Assembly (NCBI GenBank): GCA_027919835.1
Contig: JANVFP010000007.1
Location: 1-64,000 of the forward strand
DNA: 64,000 nt
Origin: Lentinula raphanica
Lineage: Eukaryota > Basidiomycota > Agaricomycetes > Agaricales > Omphalotaceae
Direction: 5' to 3'
Shown in pieces: positions 1 to 12,810 of the stretch; position 1 is the first letter of the stretch, and each line of letters starts with the position of its first letter. A program made the translations under genes and the position numbers. A model generated the notes under the pieces. The model made no database searches, was not told where the DNA came from, and saw only the letters and a list, made by a program, of their open reading frames with translations.

Positions 1-717
1 TTCTTGTTAACTGTGTTAAGTGTAATAAACATTGAGTATAGTAAATATATTGAATGATTTAGGCTAACTGAGTGTTTGAGGGCACTAGGTGTGCTAAAAA
101 TAGCATATAAATCATCTATACATAATGCCTGATGGTTGTGGTATCATTTGAAGTAATAAAATTTTTAACACTTGCCACGTATTTTTTTTTATTTTGCATT
201 TTCAGGGCCAACAAAGCAACCCTGATTTTTTTGAGTATTTTGTATGATTTTTTCAGATTTTTTGCTACCTGATGAGATCAAGTTCTATTTTTAGACAAAT
301 TTCCTTTTTAGGCAATTTTGATGTGCCTGAGGTAACCAGGACATCACTGCAGCTATTTTTGGCTCCCTGTGATTTTTAGCATTTGAAGATCAATGATGTC
401 ATATTATACATTTTTTATTCAAAAAGGCAAGAACTGAAAAAGGAAGGTGATGACGTAATGATGTAACCCTAATTTACCTGATTTCATAATTGCCATAAAT
501 GTAGTCACTTTGCGAAGTAGATTTATTATAATATATTTATTAAATAATAAAAGAACTATTAAATATTAATAAATATAATAAATAGCCAGGTACCCCCCGG
601 AGCCCTACTGGGCTGCCCGGAAGAGTTTTTTAAGCTTGGAAAGCCACTGCTGTTACTTTGCAAAGCATATATGGAGACTTCTCAGTCTACTTTGTGAAGT
701 TCTTACAGCTTCAGCTG
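1..717 (+). repeat. Outer arm of foldback element F, ending in hAT gene
   Basis: AT-rich non-coding sequence homologous over its length to the right arm at 24800-25500 and to 4400-5116 and 29830-30549. Shared landmarks are a 'TTTTCAGGGCCAA' block near 200, a run of CpA/TpT-rich DNA, a 'CCCCCCGGAGCCCTACTGG' block near 590 and the terminus CAGCTTCAGCTG at 706-717. It abuts hAT coding sequence at CCTAATC (718-724), the duplicated target. It differs from the 25 kb arm at roughly one base in eight by eye, so the arms are not recent copies of each other. The left limit lies outside the window. Confidence 0.8.
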
Positions 718-2808
718 CCTAATCACAAGGCGTTCATGAGTATTATTGCCAAAATACTCCGCAAAAGCAGGAACAACGAGACTGAGGAGCTTACCAGAAT
801 TCTACTAAATTTTGTCGAGCTCCCATGCTCCCATTCAGCGGAAAACATGGCCAACGCCCTCATAGGAACTCTAGATGAGTATGGAGTTCGACACAAGGTC
901 AGTTTCTTGCATTGGTTTATAGTCGAATATAATGCTCACTCACCCTAGCTCTTTACTGTTACCTGCGACAATGCATCTGCCAACACGGCAATGCTTGAGG
1001 ACTTGGAGTACCAGCTTGAGCACTTTCTTGGCAAAAAGATGCACGTCCAATGCTTCACGCACACCATAAACCTTGCAGCTAAAGGCGTCCTCCAGCCCTT
1101 CGAGTCCACGAGACGTAAGACGAATAATGACGAAGATAATGTGGTGATAGATGATTTGGAGGCCGACGTGAACAATTTGGAAGGTAACAAAGAAGAGGAT
1201 GATGATGAAGACAACGAGGAAGGGTTTGTTAATGTCCTGAATGAGCTGACAGCTGCAGAGAAGGAGACGTGGCAGCGTGAGGTTGCACCGATTAGGTCGG
1301 CTCTGTATAAGGTGAGTATGTTTGACAAATGCCTGACAAATGTCTGACAAATCTCTCACCCCTCCTTGACCCTGAACCTCGTTTCTTCTCTGCTTCCCAC
1401 CCCTCCTTGACCCTGAACCTCGTTTCTTCTCTGCTTTCCACCCCTCTTTCACCCTGAACCTTGGTTACTCATTTCTCCCCTCTTCACACAACTCTTTCTC
1501 TACGTCTCTCATTTTCCTAGACACGCCAAATCTCCTTCAAGATTATCTACTCAACAACGGATTTGCTACCGAAGTGGCGAGAACATATCGGCAAAACCAA
1601 GTTCAAAGGACAAGTTTTACCTTGCGACATTGCCACACGGTGGAACTCCACGTACGACATGCTGGCTGCCTTCCTCGAGATGAAGGAGCCAGTAACTGCA
1701 TTCCTGGATCGTTCATCTCACAAGCTGACGGATTATGTTCTGGATGACGAAGAGTGGGAGGCTGTAGAGGGGCTTGTATCTGTGTTGAAGGTGAGACATC
1801 CTGTATATTTCTTTCAATCGTGTTCTGACGACGTTCTACAGATTCTCAAGGACGCAACAACTTTCTTCTCTACCAAGTCGCCAAGTGTCGCCACTGTGAT
1901 ACCGGCTATGGACATCATCGATGAAACCTTGGCCTCTGGAATCATCGACTGTACCAATCTTCCAGCACCTGTTCGGCATGCGCTCTCACTTGGCAAAAAA
2001 ACTATGAATAAATACTACCAGCTCACAGACGACTCCTACATATACTGAATGGCTATTGGTATGTATGGATGCCTACTAGTAAATTGCTAATCATCTTACT
2101 GATCTCTCCTCTCTGCAGTTCTTCACCCATCTCTCAAGCTCGATTACTTCACCAAAGTCAAATGGCAGCAAACGTGGATCAACACTGCTGAAGCAGTCAC
2201 TCAGGAAACTTGGGAGCGGACATTCAAGTCTGCTGGTCAACCTCCTGTCTCCAGTTCTCCAGCTTCGGATTTGGAGGTATGTCTACCAGTCAATCGCTTC
2301 TTCATAGCTCTGATTGTTTTATTAGGCTCCGCACAAGACTTCAAATCTATTCTATAGCTTGATGGCAAAACAATGTCAGGTTGCTCCAGTCGCCAACGAC
2401 GGAGATGAGCTCACCTGATACCTCGCCGACAGCTGCGTTTACTGTTCTGACCCACTCCAATGGTGACTCATGAACAGGGCTGTCTATCCTACTTTGGCCA
2501 AACTCGCGCTGTCAGTTCATTCAGTGCCAGGTACGTTGTGTTGCCGCGTTCAAGTTTGCATCTTCTAACCATTCCTGATTTGATTTGTAGCATCTTCTGT
2601 CCCCGTCGAGCGGTCGTTCTCTCATGGACGCATCCTTCTCCTGCACCTTCGGAATTGCCTTTGCGCGGCCACAATCCAAGCATTGATGTGCTTTGGAGAT
2701 TGGTCGCGTGAGGATATTTTTACCAACGAAGAGCTGGTAGGTTTCTTGCTGGGCGAGACTGTTGTTGATGAGGATGGCATTTCTTTTGTTGATGCTGATT
2801 TTTTGTAA
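718..2808 (+). pseudogene. hAT transposase, C-terminal half
   Basis: Codes for the second half of a hAT (Activator-type) transposase: a catalytic-core segment with TCDNASANTAML (the TxDNAxxN acid), the VQCFTHTINLAAKG helix, an acidic insert, LPKWREHIG, DIATRWNSTYDML, and the dimerisation region ending in VERSFSHGR...FVDADFL with stop TAA at 2806-2808. Several introns are visible; the first is about 898-946. The N-terminal half is absent here because foldback element F ends at 717. Reading begins at codon 'PNHKAF', which continues exactly the 'DCWTSPN' at 25501 on the other strand. No internal stop was found in the exons joined by eye, so the break by F is the main lesion. Splicing of the 2100-2600 stretch is uncertain. 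Confidence 0.85.
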
Positions 2809-2924
2809 CCTCGAACAATTGTCAATGTCTTGTAATTCTTTTACCTACTGTCAAATAATTGGTATCTTGTATTGTAAATAGTGGTAATTGTCAGTTCTAG
2901 AGCCATTGGAAGGCCAGCCCCTCC

Positions 2925-3118
2925 TTAGGCAAGGCTCCAGTGGCTCTCGCAACAAGTACCCGACTGCAACCCGACCATAACCCGACGTCAAAAAACCCAA
3001 CACCTGTTGAGGCCGGGTACCCGGCACCCGGGGCTACGGGTACGGGTGTTAGCCGGGTCCCGGGTCGGGATGGCCTCGGGGATACCCAACCCGACCCGTG
3101 CCATACACTACCGCTTTG
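2925..3118 (+). repeat. hAT 3' end: subterminal ACCCGA/CCGGGT array, TIR and TSD
   Basis: After the hAT stop comes a dense array of ACCCGA, ACCCGG and CGGGTA motifs in both orientations, then the terminus ACCCGTGCCATACACTA ending at 3110, followed by CCGCTTTG (3111-3118). The element's other end, at 26775 on the minus strand, begins TAGTGAATGGCACGGGT and is preceded on that strand by the same CCGCTTTG. The terminal TAGTG fits the hAT YARNG rule and 8 bp is the hAT target-duplication size. The motif array is probably the transposase binding region, as subterminal repeats are in other hATs (inference). Confidence 0.85.
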
Positions 3119-3305
3119 TCATGCTACAGTAACTGTGTAGATGAGCTCGGTTTGAGAGAACGACACGTCAAAGGAGCAAGAGGAAAATTAAGCGCCAGTC
3201 GGCGCTACAGTAAATGTCACATTTGAGTCACGACTCACAGCTACAGTAATGAAAACTATGGTAGCTATGGAGCTACGGATTCCGTAGGCCCAGTTTTGAA
3301 CGGAG
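3119..3305 (-). mobile_element. Harbinger element 5' end with start codon of its Myb/SANT gene
   Basis: Read on the minus strand, this starts at a terminal inverted repeat (core GGGCCTACGGAATCCGTAGC, near 3295-3270) matching the inverted copy at about 29715-29740. It runs through a leader and ends with ATG at 3122-3120 plus one base, then the hAT target duplication. Joined to 26776 on the plus strand it gives ATG ACA AAG CGG, the first codons of the Myb/SANT-like gene there. The leader has repeated TACTGTAGC motifs. It is separated from the rest of its element by hAT and by the inferred inversion. Confidence 0.8.
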
Positions 3306-5116
3306 CTAGTGTTCATATGTGTTATACTTAAAACACATAATACACTTACCAATGAAAAGTCTCGGAACAATACTAATGTATATCATACTCAACATATTTA
3401 ACACACTCAACAATGAAAACCCTCGAAACAGTGTTCATGTGTGTTATACTTAAAACTTATCATACACTTAACAATGAAAAGTCTCGGAACAATACTAATG
3501 TATATCATGCTCAACACACTTAACACACTCAACAATGAAAACCCTCAAGAAAGTGTTCATGTGTGTTATACTTAAAACACATAATACACTTAACAATGAA
3601 AAGTCTCAGAGCAATACTAATGTATATTATGCTCAACACACTTTACAATGAAAAAAGTCGAAACAGTGCTCATGTGTATTATACTTGATACACTCCATCA
3701 ATCAATATAACATACTTAACAATAAAAAATCAGAGTAGTGTAATCACTCATAACACATATCACACTGAATACACTTCATCAGTAAGAATAACATACCTTT
3801 AATAGAACATTGTTATACTATAACACACATATAACAACGAGTTTTGGGCGCTTATTTGATGTTTTTGAGTCGAAATTCATTAATACCTAACTCAATTATT
3901 TTTGTGAGGACTTTCTGTTGTGTCAGGATGTTGTATACATCATACTCCCCTAGATACAATTTGGAGAACTCAAAATTACAGCCTGTAGGGATGGCTATAT
4001 CATGATCTTTTATGATTTAACAGTGTTTCAGGTAAATGACAATACAGAAGTGTATTAAGTATAACACACATGAGCACTGTTCCGAGTTTTTTCATTGTGA
4101 AGTGTGTTGAGTATGATATACATTAGTATTGTTCCGAGACTTTTCATTGTTAAGTGTATGATGAGTTTTAAGTATAACACACATGAACACTGTTTTGAGG
4201 GTTTTCATTGTTGATTGTGTTAAATATGTTGAGTATGATATACATTAGTATTGTTCTGAGACTTTTCATTGTTAAGTGTATTATGTGCTTTAAGTATAAC
4301 ACATATGAACATTGTTTTAAGGTTTTTCATTGTTGAGTGTATTAAGTGTATTGAGTATGATATACATTACTACTGTTCTGAGTTTTTTCATTAACAAGTG
4401 TGTTAAGTTTAATAAGCATTGAGTGTGCTGAATATTGAATGATATAAGCCATTCTAAGTGTCTGAGGGTACTAGGTGTGCTCAAAATAGCATGTACATCA
4501 TATATACCTAGATTTAGTATGATTTGGAGTGATAACATTTTTTACACTTGTCGCATATTTTTTTTATTTTGTGTTTTCAGGGCCAATGAGGCAACCCTGA
4601 ATTCTTTGAGTATTTTTTATGATCTTCTCAGATTTTTTGCTATCTGATGAGATCAAGTTCTATTTTTGGACCAATTTTCTTTTTAGGCAATTTTGATGTG
4701 CCTGTGGTAGCCAATACCTCATTGTAGCTATTTTTGGTTTCCTCTGTCATGTTTTAGCACCTCAAAATCAATATTATCATTCTATGCTTTTTTCTATTCA
4801 AAAATATCATAACCCAAAAAGGAAATCAATGACGTAATGATCTAACCCTAATCTACCTGATTTCATGATTTGCGTAAACGTAGTCACTTTGCGAAGTGCA
4901 GTACAGCTTCGCAAAGTAGATTTATTATAATATACCTATTAAATAATAAAAGAATTATTAAATATTGTTAAATATACTAAATAGCCGAGCACCCCCCGGA
5001 GCCCTACTGGCCTACCCGGAAGGGTTTGTTGAGCTTTGAGAGCAAGTCCTGTTACTTCACAAAGCTGTGGTGGAGACTTATTGAACTACTTTGCGAAGTT
5101 TTTACAGCTTCTGCTG
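3306..5116. repeat. Foldback element F' (left part): both arms and centre
   Basis: A palindromic element. One arm (3306-4040) carries a minisatellite of roughly 120-bp units built around GTTCATGTGTGTTATACTT and AATGAAAAGTCTCGGAAC; its complement returns from about 4050. The outer part of the second arm ends with TTTACAGCTTCTGCTG at 5116. The 'GAGTTTTGGGCGCTTATT' landmark near the centre is shared with 23710, 24430, 30710 and 31700. The arm at 3306 continues at 29744 across the Harbinger insertion, with ACT duplicated. No protein is encoded; short ORFs here are chance. Compared with F at 22889-25500 the spacer between arms is almost absent. Confidence 0.8.
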
Positions 5117-5719
5117 CCTGACCTGACTCGAGCCAAACACTAATAAAGGCTGAGTAGGCTACTCATTTAATGGGCCTCTTAGGCCTATTTAGGTACATGA
5201 TTCTTTTCACAAAAAATTCTAACTAGGCCTATTTGAAGGGTGCCTGAAGTGCTAGGATCTGGGGGTATCTCTGGGGAGCCTAGAGATGGAAGTGGCTTTC
5301 CTAATGCATGGCAGGAGGAGGATCAACACAACTGCTCCTGGGAGCTGGGTTCTAAGTTAGCCATGTTGGGAGCTACCTGGCTCAAAAACATTGTGAATAC
5401 AGCAAGAAAGTAGTCTCAAAGAACTTGGATACCCTAGACTATTTGAGACTACCCAGGAATTGGAGGGTATCTCTACAGACTTCAGGGATGAGAATATGAG
5501 AATATTTTTCCTGATGACTCATTACTACTAAGTTCTTCTTCCAAAGAACTGTCAAAATGAAAATTCAATTATCAGTATACTTGATGAGTATGCAAAGGTA
5601 GAACAAGAAGTATGAAGAGCCTTGAGCACTCATCCTGTGTTTATTTCCCACACACTTGAAACTACAGATTCCCACATCCCTCATAATCCTTCCATTCTTC
5701 AACTCAAAATTTGCATGAA
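5117..5719. repeat. Repeat fragments, no gene
   Basis: 5135-5250 (GTAGGCTACTCA, AGGCCTATTTAGGTAC, GGTGCCTGAAGTG) is homologous to 45715-45815. 5257-5308 and about 5410-5516 match the right end of the 2-bp-TSD MITE family (GGGTATCTCT...TTTTTCCTGATG) described at 31077. The rest is unremarkable. Confidence 0.55.
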
Positions 5720-6798
5720 CTTTTTCCTTTCCCCCCTTCATTGTCCCTGTGACATGGATTCATTCCAATCCAATATCCTTCTGTACAGTTGCTTTCTCAT
5801 GTTGCAACTCAAGCTGCTTCTGCAATGTCAAGTTGTCAACTCTTCAGCTTTTGTCAGATCAACAAATTTCTCAACAGGATTCTGACCCTTTTGCCCAGAT
5901 TTCCCAAGAGTTGCTTTCTCAGAACCTCCCTTAACTTTAGAACCTGTGCTCCTCAAGTTACTGGTGTCACTTGGCTGCTTCTGTTTCAAAAAGATTACCT
6001 TCTCTGGCAGGTCATCTTCACTACTATGGAGCTCATCTTCTTCTTTCTCATCTGCACTGTCAACATCTTTGGAAGCATCAGTTTCAATGGGAGAGGTTCC
6101 ACTAGAGAGGAACAAATCATCAAAGGATGATGACTTCAAAGAGTTGATATGAAGAAAGGGTGTGTCAATGGGTGTATCATTATTTCCGAGACCAACAGGT
6201 GTGATGTTGGGTCTTTCACCAATGCTAATGTGAAAAAGCGGGGAAGGATTTTCTTTACTTTGCCTGATTGATGAAATGAGTACATGGATGAAGAGTGAAA
6301 TGAATTCACTAGCTTACTCCATGCCATCATTGAGTGGTGAGTCTTCATACTTATGTCAATTTGTTCCTCAGAGGTGAGTCTTGCACCTGTTTCTCTCATC
6401 AAATCCTTTGCCTTTTTGAGCTTGCTAACCAGGCTACTCAACAACAGACTCAGTCAGTGCATTTGATCAAGGAAAAACTCATGGTAGAGAGCAGCTTACT
6501 CTTACAGTTTTTTCTTCATCTTTGTTGACTACAAATCTCTTCCTGCAGCTTCTTTCAGATCATTGTCAAATTGTAGCTTGTACTCCAAAGTATCAGCTCT
6601 CAACATGACCTCAGCCAACATATAATGATACTCCTTCTTCAGACAGCTATTAGACTTGGTTATAGAAGTGCCATCATTGTCAAGTCCAACAGTTCCCATT
6701 CCAGGGAACAGCCCCTGCTTAATTTTGGGGTTGTCAGTGAGCTCTGCTAACATGATTTGAATAAGCTCATCTGTCCATCTGAAGAGCCTGTTAGTCAA
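5720..6798 (-). pseudogene. SANT-like DNA-binding TE protein, decayed
   Basis: The minus strand carries the pattern of a SANT/Myb-like protein family common in Agaricomycete transposons. It has RWTDELIQIMLAEL and NPKIKQGLFPG (about 6780-6700), then a linker with KLKKAKDLMRETGA and SEEQIDISMKT (6440-6330), an acidic and Ser-rich stretch (6130-5990) and a charged tail KFVDLTKAEELTT (about 5850) running to 5720. The parts lie in different frames and the body between them is partly missing. CpG is almost absent. The same family, better preserved, sits next to the Harbinger transposase at 26776-28297, so this may be the accessory gene of an older Harbinger copy (inference). Confidence 0.6.
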
Positions 6799-6817
6799 TC
6801 TAGATCAGAGTTACAAA

Positions 6818-7471
6818 ATATGGTGTAAGGCTCTTCACGAGTCCCGGTCACCGGCCAGTACTTGCCGGTTTGACCCGTGGGATTACCTGCCGGTATGTGA
6901 CCTGCAGGTCCCGGTTACCGGCTCCAGCCACAGCCCATAACCTTAATGTAAACCCAACCCTAAACCAAACAGGACCATACACATGGTCCAAAATTTTGGA
7001 CATTTGGTATGGTCTTGTTTGGATTTGCACATGACCTTTCTGAGTGGCTGTGTACACAACTACTTTTTTTATTTTAGAGTCACAGCCACCACTACTGTAA
7101 TCTGTTGTCAACTTTCAATAGATTCAGAGGGAATATTGGGATTATACAGCTGATTTCTTTCAGTTTTATAGTATGTGCATTTTAGCATCCATTACCTATT
7201 GCATGCTTTATTATAATATTACTATTTTCTCTATTTTTACTGTATATATACCTGTAAGTTACTTGCAGATACCTATAAGTAACTGCAGGTGAACTGTGTA
7301 ATTAATGACCTGCCGGATACCTGCCAACTTGCAGGTATATTACCTGCCGGACAGGTATGTTTTCTCATGGGTCAGATTCCGGTTACGGGTCAAGTGTTTT
7401 CCTTGCCCGGTACCTGCGCCACGGGTCCCGGTCATACCTGTCCGGGACTCGTGAAGACCTTTAATATGGTG
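6818..7471. mobile_element. Non-autonomous hAT MITE, 638 bp (6826-7463) with 8-bp TSD
   Basis: Left end TAAGGCTCTTCACGAGTCCC at 6826; the right end is its near-perfect complement, finishing ...CTCGTGAAGACCTTTA at 7463. ATATGGTG flanks both sides (6818-6825 and 7464-7471), a perfect 8-bp duplication. The TIR starts TAAGG/TAAAG, fitting the hAT YARNG rule. Next to both ends are arrays of CCGGT, ACCTGC(C/A)GG and ACGGGTC motifs; the middle is AT-rich with no coding capacity. It lies between the SANT-like and coiled-coil remnants. Confidence 0.9.
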
Positions 7472-7499
7472 GCATACTTGAGGTGTTCACCTTCCTTCT

Positions 7500-9600
7500 C
7501 AGCTTCTTTTGCCTTTTCTCTTTGTCCTTTTTTGGCTGTGTCTGTTGGTTTCAAGGATTTCAATGCTTGCTGCTACAAACCCCATTTTGCCAAGGAGTCT
7601 TGGGTTCACTCATTTCAAGTTCACAATTGCCACTTTAGGCTAACAGTTACATTTACCCAATACCCTGCTCTTTCACTTCCATTTCAATTTTCCGGAGACT
7701 GAAGTATTAGAGTATGTATCATAGTTACCCTTTCCATCTAGATCATATTACCATTGATACAACTGACACAAAAAGGAACAAAAATGAAAGGCTTGCTGTA
7801 CATAGAATGATCACTACTTCAAATTTTCATCCTCTCCTCATGGATCTTCACCAATTCATCGAGTTCTTTGGGATCTTCAGATGTGTTGGTGATGGCAGAG
7901 TTCTTCAAGTCTTGCTTCTGAAGTGCTTTGAATGCCTTTTCCTGCAAGTCCTCTGCTTTCAGAGTTTCCTCCAAGTTCAAAATGATATCTTCCAGATACA
8001 ATTGGAATGCATCGGGCTTGGAATTGTAAAGTGTAGCCAGGCGTTTGTTTTTTCTCTATGCAGTAGATTAAATATGTCAAGCACCAATTTCTCTATGTAG
8101 AAATTTGAAAATACAGATGACTCACTATTAGAGAAACCAAATCTTCAGCCTTGTAAACCTTGACCTGGGCAAAGAGCCGGGCAGCAGCAAGGTATCTGAT
8201 GTGATCTTTCAAATTTTCAGTCTGCTCATCAGATTCATCAGATTCCTTGGTCTCAGAATTAAACCAGGACCAGGCAGCATACTGTGTGAGTTAGCATCCT
8301 GAAACCTAATGATAACATTATTGAATTTGAGACTTACAGTAACAACCATGGCACCAATAATTACACCCTTTGTTTTTGTCAACATACATATAGCAAGCAG
8401 AATGTCACTTGAACTCACAATGTTGCATATGTCTCTTCCTATCATATGAGCAGCACAGTTAGCTTCATTACTCCTAGGGACAATTCCTTTGGAGGCATGT
8501 TTGTCAGGAAGTGCATTGGATGTTGTGTTGCTGATAATGGGAAGTTTATTGGAGGCAGATTTGCCAAGAAGTGCAATGGATATTGTGTTGCTGATAATGG
8601 GAAGTTCATTGGATATTATCATCCTATGAATGGGCAATATAGTAGGTGAGTTGGACATTATTTCCCCAGATATATGCAGAGATTGAACTGCATTGTATAC
8701 TGTGTCTTTGATGTGCCAACCAAAGAGAAACTCATACACTAATATAATCCAAGTCAGACAAGTTTTCCAGGGCATTCAATTGGAAGGAATATGTAGCTGG
8801 TCATACCTTGAGACAGAATTTTATTGGTGGCATTGAAAAGTTGAAGGATTATATTAAGTGCCTGTTCAGACTCTGAACTGTTATCCGCTTTTGGTCAGCC
8901 TCAGTGGCATTCACAACAAAGGTTCAAGGGAACTACTTGAACAGGCTAACAAGACTGCAATACTTACATGGCATACATGGTGTGCTCAACTGCAAAAATT
9001 ATCAAGAAATTCCTGATTTTGATTATAGACTTTTTGAAGTCCTTCCTGCCTTGAATTTTAGCTGGGAGTTCAAGGTCTTCTTTGATAAGCTAGTTGCTGA
9101 TCAGCATTCACAGAGTTTTGGTTCACAGCAAGCAAACCCTCTTTACTCACTTCATTCAACTTAATGCGTACATCCTCTGGGAGTTCTTTTGACACCTCAT
9201 TCACAAGATCCTGCATTGTCTGTAGGCCCTTGGCATGTATTGCCTCATCAATGGCATCACTTGCAGCTCCAACATCTTTTTTGAGATCGACATTCAATTC
9301 CTCGACTCTGATACATAGCATCATGCTTTGTCAGTCAAAGACACTAGCTTTAAACAACCAATGAATAGAGTATCCTCACTTTGATTCAAGTGAAGAGATT
9401 GCCTGCAACAGGTATTGGCATCTAGCAGTAAGGACATTACGCTTAAGCATCCTGGCTGACAAGTCTTGACTGCAGGTGTCACAGTGGTGAACAACTCTTG
9501 GTTATTTGTGAAATACCTAGATGTTTGGGATGATCCACAGCGTAAAAATGAAGGAGAGAAGACTTGAATGGGAATATAGAATGAGAAGGGAAAGAGCATG
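7500..9600 (-). pseudogene. Coiled-coil TE-type protein, decayed
   Basis: The minus strand has several short coding-like blocks: EELNVDLKKDVGAAS...NEVSKELPEDVRIKLNEVSKEG (9320-9110), a helical Glu/Lys block LEDIILNLEETLKAEDLQEK (about 8000-7900), and 8775-8209 with a local duplication (ELPIISNT repeated; DNA 8520-8610). Frames change repeatedly and I could not join them into one protein. Heptad-like Leu/Val/Ile spacing suggests coiled coil. I do not recognise a named family. Strand, order and CpG poverty match the SANT-like remnant downstream, so both may come from one old element. Confidence 0.4.
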
Positions 9601-9647
9601 GTGCAGTATGCATGGTTTATATACTAGTAAGTATGACATTGATAGAA

Positions 9648-12600
9648 GTGGAGACTTGGACTAACCAAACTTTGTTCTCCCAACTCTTTCTCACCAGGTT
9701 GGTCTTTGTGAATTTGATTCATTGTCACCGATCAAGAATAGTGCATAATGACAAGCTTCCAATATGTGATATTCTCAGCTTTTTATGAGATCATTCTCGG
9801 CATGATTCCTTTCTCTTTTTCTCTTGGCTCCCATGATCAGAATGTATTCGTCAGTTTAGAGCATTCTCAAAAGGAAATGAAATGAGGGATTGAACACATG
9901 GGATTGCTTTTGATCCAGAAAACAGGCCAGGGTACACCTTGAGTTTGGATCCATCCGTATGAATTGATCCCACTCCATCTCAAAAATTTCCAACCCCAAA
10001 ACCCAAACATATGCATGTGTTTGATACTCATGAGAACATTGAGAAGCACTGGCATTGACATATGTTCCGCTATTACAAAACTAGGTTGCTGAGCCTTGTC
10101 TGCATGAAAACAATGCTACCTCTGCAGACACGTTGTATGCTTCTTTCAATCTAATAAGACTATATATGGTCAGTCACAAGAGTAAAATTAGAAAGACCGT
10201 AGGGCACAATCTTCTGAAGATTGCCTGATATAAGTTGCTCTCTGATTTGACCATACATAGCATGATCACCATTCATGCCACAGCTGTGGTGGGCACCAGT
10301 TTTCTGGATCTTTGACTTCAATTCAAGGCTGATCTTCATCTATCATAGCCTAGACCAAGCCTCATGGCAAGCAAAGCCTCATTGTTGCAGGTTGTTGCCA
10401 ATCAGTTCAGATGCTTAATGTTAGGAAGCTATTGGTATTTGAGGATTTGTGATAAACTGTGAGAGACATGAAAGATGCAGTGCCAAGGATATGATGAAGT
10501 AAGCTCAGCAAGAGAATAACATATCATATGAGAAACTCTGCGAAGACCTTGGAAAGAATAAGATCAAAGTATAACCTATAGAGCAGTTCTAGTTGGAGTG
10601 CAATGATTGTCTTGCATTCACAAGCTACAAGTCTGACTAGAGAGACTATGGAGCAGTAGTGATGAGGCAGCCTGTGAAGAAGTGGAGACTTGGACTAACC
10701 AAACTTTGTGCTCCCAACTCTTTCTCACCAGGTTGGTCTTTGTGAATTTGTCACTAATGAAGAATAGTGCATAATGACAAGCTTCCAATATGTGGTATTC
10801 TCAGCTTTTTATGAGATCATTCTTAGCATGATTCCTTTCTCTTTTTTTCCTGGCTCCCATGATCAGAATGTATCCGCCAGTTTGGAGCATTCTCAAAAGG
10901 AGATGAAATGAGGGATTGAATACATAGGATTGCTCTTGATCCAGACAGTAGGCCAAAGCGCACCTTGAGTTTGGATCCATCCATATGAATTGATCCCAAT
11001 CTATCTCACAAATTTCCAACCCCAAAACCCAAACATATGAATGTGTTTAATACTCATGAGAACATTAAGAAGCACTGGTATTAGCATGTGTTCTGCTATT
11101 ACAAAACTAGGTTGCTGAGCTGTGTCTGCATGAAAACAATGCTACCTCTGCAGACACGTTGTATACTCCTTGTGATCTAATAAGACTATATATGGTCAGT
11201 CACAAGAGTAAAATTAGAAAGACCTTAAGACGCAATCTTCTGAACAGTGAATATTGCCTGATATAAGTCCTTCTCACCAGGTTGGTCTTTGTGAATTTGA
11301 TTCATTTTCACTGATCAAGAATAGTGCATAATGACAAGCTTCCAATATGTGATATTCTCAGCTTTTTATGAGATCATTCTCAGCATGATTCCTTGCTCTT
11401 TTTCTCCTGGCTCCCATGATCAGAATGTATCCGCCAGTTTGGAGCATTCTCAAAAGGAGGTGAAATGAGGGATTGAATACATAGGATTGCTCTTGATCCA
11501 GACAGTAGGCCAAAGCGCACCTTGAGTTTGGATCCATCCATATGAATTGATCCCAATCCATCTTACAAATTTCCAACCCCAAAACCCAAACATATGAATG
11601 TGTTTGATACTCATGAGAACATTGAGAAGCACTGGTATTAGCATGTGTTCCGCTATTACAAAACTAGGTTGCTGAGTCTTGTTTGGATGAAAACAATGCT
11701 ACCTCTGCAGACACGTTGTATGCTCCTTGCAATCTAATAAGACTATATATGGTCAGTCATGAGAGACTTTAAGGCACAATCTTCTGAACAATGAATATTG
11801 CCTGATATAAGTCCTTCTCACCAGGTTGGTCTTTGTGAATTTGATTCATTGTTACTGATCAAGAATAGTGCATAATGACAAGCTTCCAATATGTGATATT
11901 CTCAGCTTTTTATGAGATCATTCTCGGCATGATTCCTTTCTCTTTTTCTCCTGGCTCCCATGATCAGAATGTATCCGCCAGTTTGAAGCATTCTCAAAAG
12001 GAGATGAAATGAAGGATTGAATACATAGGATTGCTTTTGATCCAGACAACAGGCCAGGGTGCACCTTGAGTTTGGATCCATCCATATGAATTGATCCCAC
12101 TCCATCTCAAAAATTTCCAACCCCAAAACCCAAACATATGTATGTGTTTGATACTCATGAGAACATTGAGAAGCACTGGCATTGGCATATGTTGCCACTA
12201 GTACAAAACTAGGTTGCTGAGTCTTGTCTGTATGAAAACAATGCTACCTCTGCAGACACATTGTATGCTCCTTGAAATCTAATAAGACAATATATGGTCA
12301 GTCACAAGAGTAAAATTAGAACAACCTTAGGGCACAATCTTCTGAAGATTGCCTGATATAAGTTGCTCTCTGATTTGACTATACATAGCATGATCACCAT
12401 TCATGCCACAGCTGTGGTGGGCATCAGTTTTCTGAATCTTTGAAGGCTTCAACTCAAGGCTGATCTTCCTCTATCATAGCCTAGACCAAGCCTCATGGCA
12501 AGTAAAGCCTCATTGTTGCAGGTTGTTGCCAATAAGTTCAGATGCTTAATGTCAGGAAGCTATTGGTATTTGCGGGTTTGTGTTAAACTGTAAGAGACAT

Positions 12601-12810
12601 GAAGGATGCAATGCCAAGGATATGATGAAGTAAGCTCAGCAAGAGAATAATATATGAGAAGCCGTGCAAAGACCTTGTAAAGAATAAGATCAAAGTATAA
12701 CCTATGGAGCATTTTGAGTGTGAGTGCAATAATTCTCTTGCATTCTCAAACTACAAGTCTGACTAGGGAGACTATGGAGCAGTAGTAGTGATCACTGATG
12801 AGGCAGCCTG
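9648..12810. repeat. Tandem array of ~0.55 to 1.0 kb units
   Basis: The segment beginning near 'GGTTGGTCTTTGTGAATTTG' occurs at about 9700, 10725, 11270 and 11817. Two units are long (about 1.0 kb, 9650-10678 and 11812-12810) and two are short (about 545 bp), the short ones lacking the second half. A further partial unit lies at 13902-14400. On the minus strand each unit keeps an open frame of 74-98 codons with the core WDQF, MDPNSRC, CLDQ, QSYVFNPSFH and LRMLQTGGYILIMGAR. Copies differ mainly by transitions. Unequal exchange is the likely source. The encoded peptide is not recognised. Confidence 0.75.

Noticed and set aside
1..717. LTR of a retrotransposon
   Set aside because: No TG...CA ends or polypurine tract; arms are inverted, not direct, and the TSD is 7 bp.
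658..948. ORF starting in the F terminus as a gene start
   Set aside because: The first codons lie in repeat DNA and start at TTG; only the part from 718 is hAT, continuing a frame from the other half.
2940..3140. Plus-strand ORF over the ACCCGA array
   Set aside because: Composition follows the motif array, which is a hAT terminus.
4317..4647. Short ORFs in F arms
   Set aside because: Not kept between F copies; repeat DNA with chance frames.
6826..7463. CRISPR-like array from repeated CCGGT/ACCTGC motifs
   Set aside because: Eukaryotic sequence, no regular spacers, and TIR plus TSD show a MITE.
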